Source: Pteria penguin (Eukaryota > Mollusca > Bivalvia > Pterioida > Pteriidae). From it: a DNA stretch of 64,000 bases. Of the stretch, positions 47,057 through 57,892 are shown piece after piece. A program made the position numbers and the translations under genes. Each line of letters starts with the position of its first letter. The first letter of the stretch is position 1. The notes beneath the pieces are model-generated. The model ran no database searches. It was not told where the DNA came from and was given only the letters and a program-made list of their open reading frames with translations. The stretch is taken from assembly GCA_035048485.1 (NCBI GenBank), contig CM068585.1:19828001-19892000 (forward strand). The letters run 5' to 3'.

Positions 47057-48101
47057 CTATTTACATTTTTCACAACACCATGTTTGGATTTTCGACAGTG
47101 ATGCATCTGTAACTTTTACACAGGCAAAATGGTACCACTTTTGGCAAACGTCACAACACACACTCTGGTCTTTTAAAGCTTTAATATCATTTTCCTCCTT
47201 TATAACATATCTGCAAACAGGACAGAATGAGATGGTACCAGTAGGAGAAGCAACATTGTCACCTTCAATACACATTGGCTCTTCTACTCTGTCATTTTGC
47301 AAAGAAGACTGCAAATTTCTGTACAAAATTTCTGGTATCATGTACTTTTTGAAAAAAAGAACCAAATTGTTCAAAATTTTACTAAAGTATTCACTGTTGA
47401 AAACAATTCTTTGTAAGAAGTGGCCATTTACAGTGTACACAAAGAAGTCACACCATTTCCTTCCTGTTATGGCCATCTGTCCCTGCACTTGTGCAAGGTA
47501 CATAGTATTCTCCTTCAAAACTAAATTCTCACCAGATTTCATAGTAAAGTACGACGGAATTTGACAAATACAGAATGAAGTACACTCGTCACATTTCCCT
47601 ATCAATGGGCATTTTACTTCTAACAAACCAAGCCCACAGCATGAACAAGAAACTAGTAAATCGGGTGATGCTGACAAAAAATGGGTACGTTTTGTCTACA
47701 AAAAGGCCACAATCTGAATGGAAAACACTAACATGCCTTTTACAGTACTGATCCAAGTACACTTTCTTTGCTTCAGGTTCAGTCTCTAACCCATGTTTAG
47801 TAGCTCTGACATGGACTGGCTTTGAGTAACCCATTAAATATGACAATATTTGGAGGGGGTCTTTTATTTGTTTACCATCTATTTTGAGAAGATTTTGATA
47901 GTCACATTTGTTTTGCTCGGAAATTTGCTTGGCTGACAACACTTTATCAATTTTAAGCTGCTGTGCTGCAAAGCATAGGGCTGCAAGTTCAGATTTAGTG
48001 CCTTTGGTTGCCATTCCCCTTTCAGATAAAAATTCTCGCATTGCCTCGATATTCCAAGTAGAAACTGAATCTAAAGTTATATTATGATTACCAGGATCCA
48101 T
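47057..48101 (-). pseudogene. SAP-YqaJ exonuclease-PHD protein of the transposon, one frameshift
   Basis: Minus-strand start ATG 48101, stop at 47057. The first frame holds a SAP-type DNA-binding motif (MREFLSERGMATKGTKSELA). It then enters a YqaJ / lambda-exonuclease-like nuclease domain (KHGLETEPEAKKVYLDQYCK). A run of six T (47676-47681 on the plus strand as A6) breaks the frame; the second frame continues SASPDLLVSCSCCGLGLLEV-KCP, with the catalytic-type Asp (SPD) and E-x-K (EVK). The C-terminus is a PHD finger: CPVC, CCDVC, WYHFAC and WCCEKCK. With one T fewer the frame is continuous (PFLSASPD). Either a young pseudogene or a homopolymer error in the assembly. YqaJ proteins are 5'-3' exonucleases; in these transposons the role is not known to me. 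Confidence 0.78.
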
Positions 48102-48297
48102 TGTAAAAATGTCTTAAGTTATCAAAAGTGTAAATAAAAGTATCGAAATGTGTTCACAGCTCAAAGTCATTAACAAATCATGCAGAAAAGTCATTCTTGT
48201 ATCCTCCGCGTGTGTTGTTTATGCGGTAACTAAGGCGCGTTTTAACCGGAAACGAAAATGACAGGGTCGTTATGACAATACGCCGCTAAGTGTTGAT

Positions 48298-49020
48298 ACG
48301 TGTATTGAATGAATATGAAAATGAATTTTCGCAATGTCATCAGTATTTCGACATCATATATGTCACACCTAAAAATATGATGGTATATACTCTGGAAATT
48401 GTTGTTACCAATAATATAATGAGAATGAGTTCAAATTTCTCTTCCTTTCCTATCCATCCCTGTACCTACTTTCACTGAACAACATTTACTCCCGTACTTT
48501 CATTTCACTGCCATCTCCCCATGTAAAACATTTTTGTTCGAATTCAGAAAATCTAGAAAAGTTGAAGTACATGTTTTATCACACTAAACCAAACGTTGAA
48601 ATAGAAAATTTGATGAGTATAATGAACCAGGCCGGGTACATATATTATCTCAGATCTATTTTTAGACTGAAATAAATATTTACGATACTGTTCGTAGTTT
48701 CGTTTTAAGGAAACTTCCAAATGTTTTGATATTAATACATATTTTCTAGGTATGAAATGAACTTAAATGGAATTTATACAATAGAAATCAATGGTATTTG
48801 CACATCCATTTAAAGTTTTGAGGATTAGGGTGGGTATTCATATGATTCAATGTTTTTCCATAATGATTTGCATATGTATCTTATGAAAATTGGAAGCTTA
48901 ACCGAAAGTAGGATTGTTTTTCTAATAGCAGGTACAGTTGCGTTTGACATAAAAATTGGTGGTTTTATCTTATTTATTATCGAGTATCAGAGAGAGAAAA
49001 ATAGCTAATTGACAGTAATA
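48298..49020. other. No gene identified
   Basis: AT-rich flank right of the ISL2EU-like element. No open frame with recognisable residues, no repeat family noticed. Confidence 0.5.
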
Positions 49021-49127
49021 TCTTGTTTCACAGACCCGTAAGATTTGTAAGGGGGCAGCCACCACCCCCCCCCCCTTTTTATACGCCTGCAAATACTATA
49101 CCGTTGTCATCCGTCTGTCCCACCTAC

Positions 49128-49560
49128 TTTGTCTTCGCAACTCCTCGTAAAACTTGGGGGGTTTTGATAAAACGTTGTACAATGAAAGGATGCCATATGA
49201 AGATGTGCCTATTGGAAGGGGATTGCAGGCTGTCCCAAAACAATTAGGCCTACATGATCATTCCCCTTGGACTTAGATTTTCTTGAAATAACTTGTCTTC
49301 GCAAATCCTCCTAAACCCTAGAGGGATTCCGATGAAACTTTGTACATAGAAAGAACACCCTATGAAGATGTACATATGCTGGAATGCTGTCCAAAAATTA
49401 TACAGGAGTTATGACCCTTGGACTTAGATTTTTCTATGCAAAATACCGTGTCTTCGCAACACTTCCTAAACTCCTTGGGGGATTTGGATGAAACTTGGTA
49501 CAAATATCGTATTATGAAGATGTGCCTATTGAACATAAATTTTACACCTCCACAATATTT
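49128..49560. repeat. Tandem repeat of about 160 bp, three copies
   Basis: TGTCTTCGCAA recurs at about 49131, 49291 and 49449. Each copy continues with CTCCT(A)AAAC, a GATGAAACTTTGTACA-like line, TATGAAGATGTGCCTATTGG and CTTGGACTTAGATTTT. Copies differ by 15 to 25 percent by eye. A C run at 49063-49073 lies just left. Confidence 0.75.
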
Positions 49561-49943
49561 AATACAATTGTATTTGGTGTATTTATGAAAGGAAGGGGAT
49601 ATCAACATGGGAAATGATGGATGCGCGAGGATCAATTAACCTACAAACAATTGAAGAAAAAAAAGAAATACATGTATTTTACCAGTATTAAAGGAAATCT
49701 ACATTTACCACATTTGATTAGATATTTAGTTTTAGTTTGTACAAAAATATAACTTCAATGTAAGTTATTATCATGATTATTAAATATATTATCACTTTTG
49801 TTCCATGTCTTCACGTCTCTCACACTGTCAAATTTCCTGTGATGGAAAATAAAAGTGAATAAGATTGGCCCCTACCCTTTTTTGTTCTTGTTATTGGGTG
49901 ACGTGGTGAGGTGCTCTATTTCTTAATTTTGTGTCAAAAGTTA

Positions 49944-50045
49944 ATAAAGCCGGTTTGGCCAGTGGATGAGGTGCTCTGCTTATGACCGAAAGATCCCGGG
50001 TCTCTGGGACGAGACAGTAAAAACCGAGGTCCGAGAGAATGTAAC
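49944..50045 (+). mobile_element. SINE head fragment
   Basis: AATAAAGCCGGTTTGGCC through GATCCCGGGTCTC to GAGACAGTAAAAACCGAGGT matches the first third of the tRNA-derived SINE. The body and tail are absent. Confidence 0.7.
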
Positions 50046-50225
50046 GTATGTACGTGGGAAGCAGAAACACGTTTAGTAATACATTACAATTGTAAAGCAT
50101 AGCCTCGAGAAACATTTCAGAAGTGAAAAGGGGAACCAAAACTTGAATTTCGTTGCATTTCGTAATGCGACATAAAATCGATCCATGCTCTGTCAAAAAA
50201 GGGGGCAGCTATCCCATCCAGACCC

Positions 50226-50596
50226 CCATCTGATTAAAACCATATCTTTATTCCCCTTTTCTATTTGTCCCAGTGCGAATAAAGATCTGGCGAAATTCCG
50301 TAAGGGGTCATGTTCTGGTGAACTTTGATTTTCCGCCAATCAGTGGATCCACTACAAATTTCTGGGAATGAAATTAACATCCACAGAGTGCGTGACCCAC
50401 AATGTAGTTTGTTACATATTGCGTCACTATCACGTGCCTAACCGAGTCATTAATAGGTTATGGGAAATAACGGTTTCGGTGACTGAAACGTCGTTATAGT
50501 TCACCAGAACATTAACCCTTGAGGGATTTCACCAGATCTTTATCCGCAATGGGACAAATAGAGAAGCGGAATAAAGATATGGTTTTAATCTGATGG
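50226..50596. mobile_element. MITE with about 100-bp terminal inverted repeats
   Basis: Left arm from CCATCTGATTAAAACCATAT through CTATTTGTCCCA and AAAGATCTGG to TGTTCTGGTGAAC is matched inverted by the right arm from GTTCACCAGAACATTAA to TTTTAATCTGATGG. The total is 371 bp with a unique centre of about 170 bp. No reading frame is present. A target duplication was not clear. Confidence 0.85.
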
Positions 50597-51140
50597 ATTC
50601 CGACCCCATTCCCGATTCCTACCGCTCTGTAAAGTACTTATTACATGTAATTAGAGAATTATCTACAATGTCTATTCTGCACACTTCATATCTATATGCG
50701 ACATATTTCTTTTAAGGCACTGATGAAATGTACATAATTCATACTGTAGAGTATAATCCGTATGGTCGATTTTGACTTAAATTCCGGAATTCAGTAATAT
50801 TTTACAACAACGTGTCATTATCGTGTTTAAAACTTATTTCTTCTCTTAAAATTTATTTATTCCTCAGTTTGTTTATTTTTGTCGTTGAAATCGGTTATTC
50901 GGGACGAGATAGCTTTTGTGTTGTCTGTACGTCCGCAAATTGTAACGTTTTAATGTATATATATTTCTTGTGATAAAACTTTCAACTACCAAAAGCACTT
51001 TCTTAGTCATTATGAGTTTTTTCTTTCTTTCTTTCCTTTTCTTTCTTTTCATATTATCATGTTCATTAATTCATTGCTTGAAAGTTATGTTAATGTATAA
51101 TAATAATTAAGACGCCTATGTTTACAGCTTATCACCGGCG

Positions 51141-54100
51141 ATGTCTAGTGACCCTCTTCTTGTAGCCGCCATAGATTTTGGCACGACCTTTTCAGGTTAC
51201 GCCTTCTCCTTCCGGCATGAGTACGGCAGAGACCCTCTGAAGATATCCGCCAACAACTGGATTGCAGGCAGCCAATCCCTGGTCTCATTGAAAACACCTA
51301 CCACCATACTACTGGATCCTCAACAAAAATTCCATTCCTTTGGATATGAAGCAGAAAATAAGTATTTTGAACTTGTAGAGAATGATCAACACCAACAGTG
51401 GTTCTTCTTCAGTAGATTCAAAATGATGTTGCACAAGAATGAGGTTTTTCGATTTTTGTTATTAAATATTTAACGTTGATCTAATCAGGTTTGCAACTCA
51501 TAATTGTTGTATTAACGTAAATATTAAGGGATGATAATTCATATGAAGAAAACAATCATATTAAAATTATGTGCAGAACACTGCGAGTATCTAAATCTAT
51601 ATGTAAAAAGGGGGGATTGAGAAAAAGATAGATACTGTGATACTGCACGGTAACTTCAGTATCTTACATTCCCATTTGCATGAAGGCTGCTTGACCTAGT
51701 GGATAAGGTGCTCGACTCGTGATCGGAAGGTCTTTGGTGTGAATCCCACGCTGGGCACGCCGGTGTTCTGTCTTTCAAATGAGACAGTAAAAACCGAGGT
51801 TCCGTGTCACGGTAGGCGTGGAACGTAAAAGATCCCTCACTGCTTCGAGTGGGTCGTTGCAAAGGTCTAAATTTGTTTGCAATGCATCAGTCAGATGCCG
51901 TCACCATATACGTGAAATAATCGTGGAGTGACGTAAAAACAAAAATCAATCAATCAACCATTTTGCATGTGATGCAGAGCCTGCGGCGATCCACAACGAT
52001 CAAAGACGAGAATGGTCACATCATGCCAGCGCAAAAAATCTTCATGATGGCTATCCAATACTTAAAAGATCACTTGCTAGAGTCCATCCATTCCAAGGTG
52101 GTCAATATGGAGAATGACTTGATCCGATGGGTTGTCACTGTTCCCGCCATCTGGGACAATGGCGCTAAACAGTTCATGCGTGAAGCCGCCGAAGAGGTAA
52201 ATTTATAAGCAACTGATTTTGGTCGTGAAAACGAAATTATTCATCAACAGGTATGATACCAATAATATGTAGTCAGACCTTACATGGGCTATCAAGGCGA
52301 CATTGTAAACGGACTGACCTTTAAGACAGATGATCTCTTTTTACAAGTCGTGTCGGAAAACATTAATGGGCATACCATGCAAAAAGGGGATTAATTGTTT
52401 AAACAGGTGATCAACATAAGCTATCACAGGTTAAATTGTATGAATTCAATTCTTTGGGCTAAAGAACAAAGTTCCCTAATTGTTGAATCTCTCTTTTTTT
52501 TACCTCCGTTCCAGTAAAGATAGAGCGTTTGATTTTCACATCGTAATCAGCAATATGTACCAACTCCCCTTATAGCAGATTTATTTTTTCACTGTTAGAC
52601 TTGATGCATTCTATTCAAACCTCTAAACGTTTCGACTTTATTGATAAGTTCAATGACACCTCTAGATATCTCGATGATATTTTAGTTATCGATAACCCTG
52701 ATTTTGAAAACTATATTACTGACATTTATCCATCTGAACTTCAATTAAACAAAGCCAATACTTTCGACCAGGAAACACCTTTTTTGGACTTAAATATTAA
52801 AATTGTTAACAACAATATTCATATCAACATATATGATAAACGTGATGACTTTGGATTTCCTATTATAAATTTCCCTTATCGAAATGGTGATGTCCCCAGA
52901 CTCCCATCATATGGTATTTATATTAGTCAATTGGTTCGGTTCGCTAGAGCCTGCACTAACGTTTTGGATTATCACACAAAAATTCTCAGATTACTTATAA
53001 ACTTCTTACTCAGGGTTATAGATATCATAAACTTCGAAAAACTTTTGGTAAATTTTACAGATCGTATTCAGACATTTTATCTAAATTTGAAAATGTGACT
53101 TTTCAACAATACGTATCCAGCGGAATATCCCATCCCAATTTCTACTGTGATCTAGTGTACAAACTAAAGAGGGTCAAAGGTTCCGATAATTTCATATCGG
53201 CCGGTTCTAAAATTATTCAACGCCTTCGACATCGACAGTATGTCCCCGAGATCACCGCTTAGACCATAGTTCTTGAATTGGGTCCCTCTACAACCCAATA
53301 TATACTTTTGCTTCAGCGTTGCACTCTGACTAACATGGCGGTAGGGGCTCTATGACGGGCCTTGTCCAAATCTTTTCAGAGGAAAGAAGGTCCTGATCCT
53401 CGTCCCGTCTGACTGTTCATCGGGACTTCTATTAATCAAGGACGTGAGCTTGGTTTACAGACGGGCATAACACGGTTTATTTATGTTGATGGCGCCTTAC
53501 ATATTTTTATGGGACAAGCCAGAAACTGTAAAGCAGTTCTTCTTTGAATGTGAAAACTATAGTATGGTCCGAGCGGAAACAATCCAACTGATACCCTACC
53601 AGATTAACATTGATGTCATCCTAAAGGGATGTCCTCTATATGATTTTAGCGAAAACGAGGAGATGTTTCTTCAAGTGTAAAATTTCATCAAAAGTGGCAA
53701 CAGATTTTGAATACAATCACTATCATATGAATTTCATCTATTATTGCATCAGATACATGGTAAACCATCCTATCCCCATCTATAACGTCCTTTCATTTAC
53801 AATATCTCAAATATAGACCGACACCCACATGTTGCTTGATACAACATCCCCATCAATTTATTTATTTGCCTATTTATATATTTATTTAATTGTAACCATC
53901 CCACAAATAACTTAATTACTTATTTATTCATTTATACATTTGTTTATGCATATACAGTAAGTATCTGGACATGTGTATGTGCATATGAATGTAAATACAC
54001 TACCATTTCTCTACAATCACAAATGATTTAAACATATCACAGCTAAATGTACACCATCTACTCTCTTGTTTTGTTCTTTCTTGTTTTGTTTTGTCCTGAA

Positions 54101-56394
54101 AGTCATATATGTTGTCCAGTAGATGGCTTAACATAAGATCCTCATCTTCTTGCCAAATCCTGGTAGTTCTTAATTGTTGATTGATTTATGTATATGTAAT
54201 TATTAATAAATAATGTACGGATGTTGATCTCAAGCAACACGATATATGAATAAAAATGTACACCAGTTTTATAAAGTTATAGATCTAATTTACCAGGAAA
54301 ACAATTACAAGATATACATGAAGTACAGATGCATGTAATCGATCAAAAGCATCAAAGCATAAATTCATCATCTTTATATACTGTGATGAATCTTCAACCC
54401 ATGACCGTCCATGTCATTTTTGGCTCTATGATTACAGGCAGGGATACGCAGAGATCAGTTACTTCTAGCCTTGGAGCCGGAGGCGGCATCAATTTACTGT
54501 AACCATGTCCCCACAGAAATGGTAGCCACTGACCAAGGTCAACTCAGCTCTTCTACTTTCAAGAAAGGAACTCGTTATATGGTTGTCGATCTGGGAGGTA
54601 ATAGTGAAGACTGAGATTACACTAATGAGTCTCGCGTAAGGAGAAGTTCTTGCAACAATAAATATAAATGAATAATGGAACTTACAAAGGCAGTGACAGA
54701 AAATATTAGAGATTAACGAAAATTTCTAAATGTAGCTAGTGTATACCGGAGTATCAATATATAAGTCCATCATCGTAGTATACATTTCTCTATTATAGTT
54801 GGCACTGCGATCAGTCGCAGATTATCATATGTCCATCATCGTAGTATACATTTCACTGTTATAGGTGGCACTGCTATCTGTGGCAGAGTATAATTATATA
54901 TCCATCATCGTAGTATACATTTCTCTATTATAGTTGGCACTGCGATCAGTCGCAGATTATCATATGTCCATCATCGTAGTATACATTTCACTGTTATAGG
55001 TGGCACTGCTATCTGTGGCAGAGTATAATTATATATCCATCATCGTAGTATACATTTCTCTATTATAGTTGGCACTGCGATCAGTCGCAGATTACTATTA
55101 TATGTCCATCATTGTAGTATACATTTCACTGTTATAGGTGGCACTGCGATCTGTGGCAGAGTATAATTATATGTCCATCATCGTAGTATACATTTCACTG
55201 TTATAGGTGGCACTGCGATTTGTGGCAGAGTTTCATTATATGTCCATCATCGTAGTATATATATCACTGTTATAGGTGGCACTGTGGTCTGTGGCAGATT
55301 ATCATTATATCTATCATCTATATTTTGCTATTATAGGTGGCACTGTGGACATCACGGTCCATGAAGTCCAGAGGAATGATAGTTTGCGCGAGATACACAA
55401 AGCCACTGGTGGCGCCTGGGGTGGTACAAAGGTCGATGCTACCTTCTATAAATTTCTCGTTAAATTATTCGGAATAGATGTCCTTAACAAACTGAAAGAG
55501 AAACACATGGATGACTACCAAGGCATCTTTAGAGATTTTGAAACAAAGAAAAGAAAAATCAAACCCGTGATGGACGGAAAAATAATGATAAAAATCCCCT
55601 ACTTTCTTTTGGAAGTTTTCCACACCAGTACAGGTAAAACATTTGCCGAAGCTCTACCAGCTTCGCCATATTCTAGTAGTGTTGCAATAAAGGGTGACAA
55701 ATTGCAAGTACAGTCTATCGTTTTCCAAAACTTTTTCTCTGAAGTCGTGCAAGGAATCGTTGAACACGTACAAGATGTTTTAAGCACATGCACTGGAACA
55801 AATATAACGAAAATATTGCTAGTTGGTGGGTTTTCTGAATCTGAAATGATAGTCCATACCTTGAAAGAAACGTTTCCTGACAAAAAGATCGTATCTCCCC
55901 AAGATCCTGGCCTTGCTGTACTGAAAGGTGCCGTGCTATTCGGACACAAACCACTGACCATCTCGTCAAGAATCAGTCAATATACGTATGGATTTGAGGT
56001 CTTCGATCCTTTCATTGAAGGTAAACACCCTGAATGTTTCCGCGTCATTCGTCCTGATGGAGATGTGAAATGCAAAAATGTTTTCGAAAAATATGTCGAA
56101 ATTGGCGAGGAAATCCCCGTCGGTCGCATTATAGAGCAGAGTTTTACACCCAGCGAAGAAGATGCCATAGACGGAATCGCTGTAATCGCATCAACGTCGA
56201 AATCACCATGTTATATCACTGATAAGTCGTGTAGAAAGTTGGGAAGTATTGTGATACAGCGACCAAACTGTGGATGGACAGAAGGGTCACAATTACATGT
56301 CAGTATGGAATTTGGAGGAACAGAGTTTACTGTGAAAATCTTCGATGATTGCTTGGGGAATACATACACACATTCCTACGATTTTCTCAAGTGA
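51141..56394 (+). CDS. HSPA12-like Hsp70-superfamily ATPase, four exons, about 579 aa
   Basis: Exons: 51141-51443, 51978-52196, 54438-54597 and 55337-56394 (stop TGA); phases 0, 0 and 1 agree. The protein starts MSSDPLLVAAIDFGTTFSG, with IDFGTTFSG (11-19) the phosphate-1 loop of the actin/Hsp70 ATPase fold. VVDLGGTVDI (223-232) is phosphate-2, and KILLVGGFSESEM (386-398) the adenosine motif. WVVTVPAIWDNGAKQFMREA and LLALEPEAASIYC are typical of the HSPA12A/B branch, which is expanded in bivalves. Like other members it lacks the classical Hsp70 substrate-binding domain. An acceptor (GTTTACAG) just before the start suggests a 5' UTR exon. Oddities: weak exon 1 donor (GAG|GTTTTT), a SINE ending about 18 bp before exon 2, and an array of exon 4 acceptors. 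Confidence 0.9.
51682..51960 (+). mobile_element. tRNA-derived SINE abutting the exon 2 acceptor
   Basis: Head GAAGGCTGCTTGACCTAGTG, box B GGTGTGAATCCCAC (mutated), body with ACAGTAAAAACCGAGGTTCC and GATCCCTCACTGCTTCGAGT, tail AAAATCAATCAATCAACC. The tail ends only about 18 bp before exon 2 of the HSPA12-like gene (51978), so the branch point and polypyrimidine region lie in or next to the SINE tail. Confidence 0.88.
52600..53265 (+). pseudogene. Reverse transcriptase remnant with YLDD
   Basis: The frame 52601-53098 holds FNDTSRYLDDILVIDNPDFE; YLDD is the catalytic palm motif. Then come IYPSELQLNKANTFDQETPF, KIYDKRDDFGF-like NIYDKRDDFGFPIINFPYRN, and SYGIYISQLVRFARACTNV. After frameshifts the following bases still encode SSGISHPNFYCDLVYKLKRV and RLRHRQYVPEI. 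It is the same family as 29240-29780, which covers the C-terminal portion. It lies in intron 2 of the HSPA12-like gene and is not functional. Confidence 0.75.
53478..53712 (+). pseudogene. 3' end of a LINE open frame
   Basis: The frame encodes DKPETVKQFFFECENYSMVR and ends NEEMFLQV just before FIKSGNRF in line. ETVxHFxxxCxxYxxxR is the usual C-terminal end of jockey/I-type LINE proteins in invertebrates. The upstream 150 bases (from 53333, AACATGGCGGTAGGGG) may be from a different repeat. The stretch to about 54250 is low-complexity AT-rich sequence, possibly 3' untranslated. Confidence 0.6.
54755..55336 (+). repeat. 66-70 bp tandem repeat carrying the exon 4 acceptor, about 8 copies
   Basis: Each unit reads ATGTCCATCATCGTAGTATA, then CATTTCACTGTTATAG|GTGGCACTG and a further 20 to 25 bases. 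GTTATAG|GTGGCACTG matches the real exon 4 junction (CTATTATAG|GTGGCACTGTGG at 55336/55337). Units alternate between two types, GGTGGCACTGCTATCTGTGG and AGTTGGCACTGCGATCAGTC, giving a higher-order pair of about 135 bp in the left part. Entering the exon at an upstream unit meets a stop or shifts frame, so the last acceptor is the only productive one. Confidence 0.9.
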
Positions 56395-56701
56395 ATTCTC
56401 CCATACGTGGCAATATGTACTGCGATCAAACAGAACATAAGAACATATATACGTGTATAAATTTAGTACCAAACTGCGAGAAATTTGAAGAGTAAACCAA
56501 TTACCAAATGTGATGAATTGCCATTGCAAAAGTATTTCGTATCCGTGATTATTTGTATGGCTGCTGCAGTCCGGCCCTATTAGATTTTATAGAACACGTC
56601 TGATTTATTTTATAGTATTGGAAATCAGTGTTTTTCTATATCCGTATAGCATAACTGTTCTATTTGTAGACACACTTTGTGTGTAATTTTGGATAAATAT
56701 A

Positions 56702-56718
56702 TAACACCCCCCCCCCCC
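56702..56718. repeat. poly-C run in the 3' flank
   Basis: A C tract of about 15 bases about 310 bp after the HSPA12-like stop codon. No other gene follows until 61697. Confidence 0.8.
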
Positions 56719-56884
56719 CAAAAATGCATCATCCAAATTATTTTCAGTCACTAGAATAAACAGTAAACAATGCATTAGCTGTAGATATGAATTGAATACC
56801 TATCGTTTTTAGTTGAAACAGTATTCATAATCTTGGTTCCATAATGCTTCTTCTAGAAATAGACATGTATTTTCATCCTTAGAA

Positions 56885-57615
56885 ATACACGTGTTATCAT
56901 TATCACTGTAATGATATGGAGATAAACGTGTTATCATTATTACTGTAATGATATAGAGATAAACGTGTTATCATTATTGCTGTAATGATATAGAGATAAA
57001 CTTATCATTATTGTTGTAATGATATAGAGATAAACGTGTTATCATTATTACTGTAATGATATGGAGATAAACGTGTTATCATTATTACTGTAATGATATA
57101 GAGATAAACGTGTGATCATTATTATTGTAATGATATAGAGATAAAGTGTTATCCTTATTATTGTAATGATATAGAGATAAACGTGTTATCATTATTATTG
57201 TAATGATATAGAGATAAACGTGTTATCCTTATTATTGTAATGATATAGAGATAAACGTGTTATCATTATCACTGAAATGAAATTGAGATAAACGTGTTAT
57301 CATTATTATTGTAATGATATAGAGATAAACGTGTTATCATTATTATTGTAATGATATAGAAATAAACGTGTTATCATTATCACTGTAATGAAATAGAGAT
57401 AAACGTGTTATCATTATTATTGTAATGATATAGAGATAAACGTGTTATCATTATTACTGTAATGATATAGAGATAAACGTGTTATCATTATTGCTGTAAT
57501 GATATAGAGATAAACGTGTTATCATTATTACTGTAATGATATAGAGATAAACGTGTTATCATTATTACTCTAATGATATAGAGATAAACGTGTTATCATT
57601 ATTACTCTAATGATA
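56885..57615. repeat. 37-bp minisatellite, about 20 copies
   Basis: Units contain GAGATAAACGTGTTATCATT followed by ATTACTGTAATGATATA. The inner ATCATTATTACTGTAATGAT is an imperfect palindrome. Units are 90 percent or more alike, so expansion is recent. Confidence 0.95.
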
Positions 57616-57734
57616 TATAGATATTATTACTGCATCAACACAGAACTAAAAGTGGTATTATTATTACTGTATAGATACAAAATTACGATCATTTCATATC
57701 TATATATACTCTATAGATGATCCTGTTTATACAA

Positions 57735-57890
57735 GGCATGATAATATGGACATTCCACATTGTCAGATTATGATCATTCCATATTTTTCTGTACTCTATA
57801 TACAAGGCATGATAATATGGACATTCCACATCGTCAAGATTATGATCATTCCATATATTTATATATACTCTACATACAAAGCATATCTAT
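57735..57890. repeat. 71-bp repeat, about two copies
   Basis: GGCATGATAATATGGACATT recurs at 57735 and 57806 with similar sequence between; a third partial copy (ACATACAAAGCATA) leads into the 33-bp array. Confidence 0.8.
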
Positions 57891-57892
57891 AT

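Larger units (their letters stand above)
43472..48295. mobile_element. ISL2EU-like DNA transposon, 4824 bp
   Basis: The 15-bp ends CAACACTTAGCGGCG and, inverted, CGCCGCTAAGTGTTG are perfect terminal inverted repeats, flanked by AT on both sides (43470-43471 and 48296-48297). A second subterminal match (CGGTTAAAAC) lies further in. The element encodes on the minus strand a SAP-YqaJ-PHD protein (48101-47057) and on the plus strand a THAP-like fragment (45354-45527) and a possible first exon (43544-43570). An AT duplication, a THAP-bearing transposase and a YqaJ accessory protein are features I recall for ISL2EU elements. The DDE part of the transposase is missing, so it is a deleted copy. Confidence 0.75.

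Noticed and set aside
55276..56394. Translation start at ATG 55276 for the HSPA12-like protein
   Set aside because: That ATG lies in the acceptor array; splicing at 55336/55337 joins exon 3 in phase and completes the phosphate-2 motif VDLGGTVDI.
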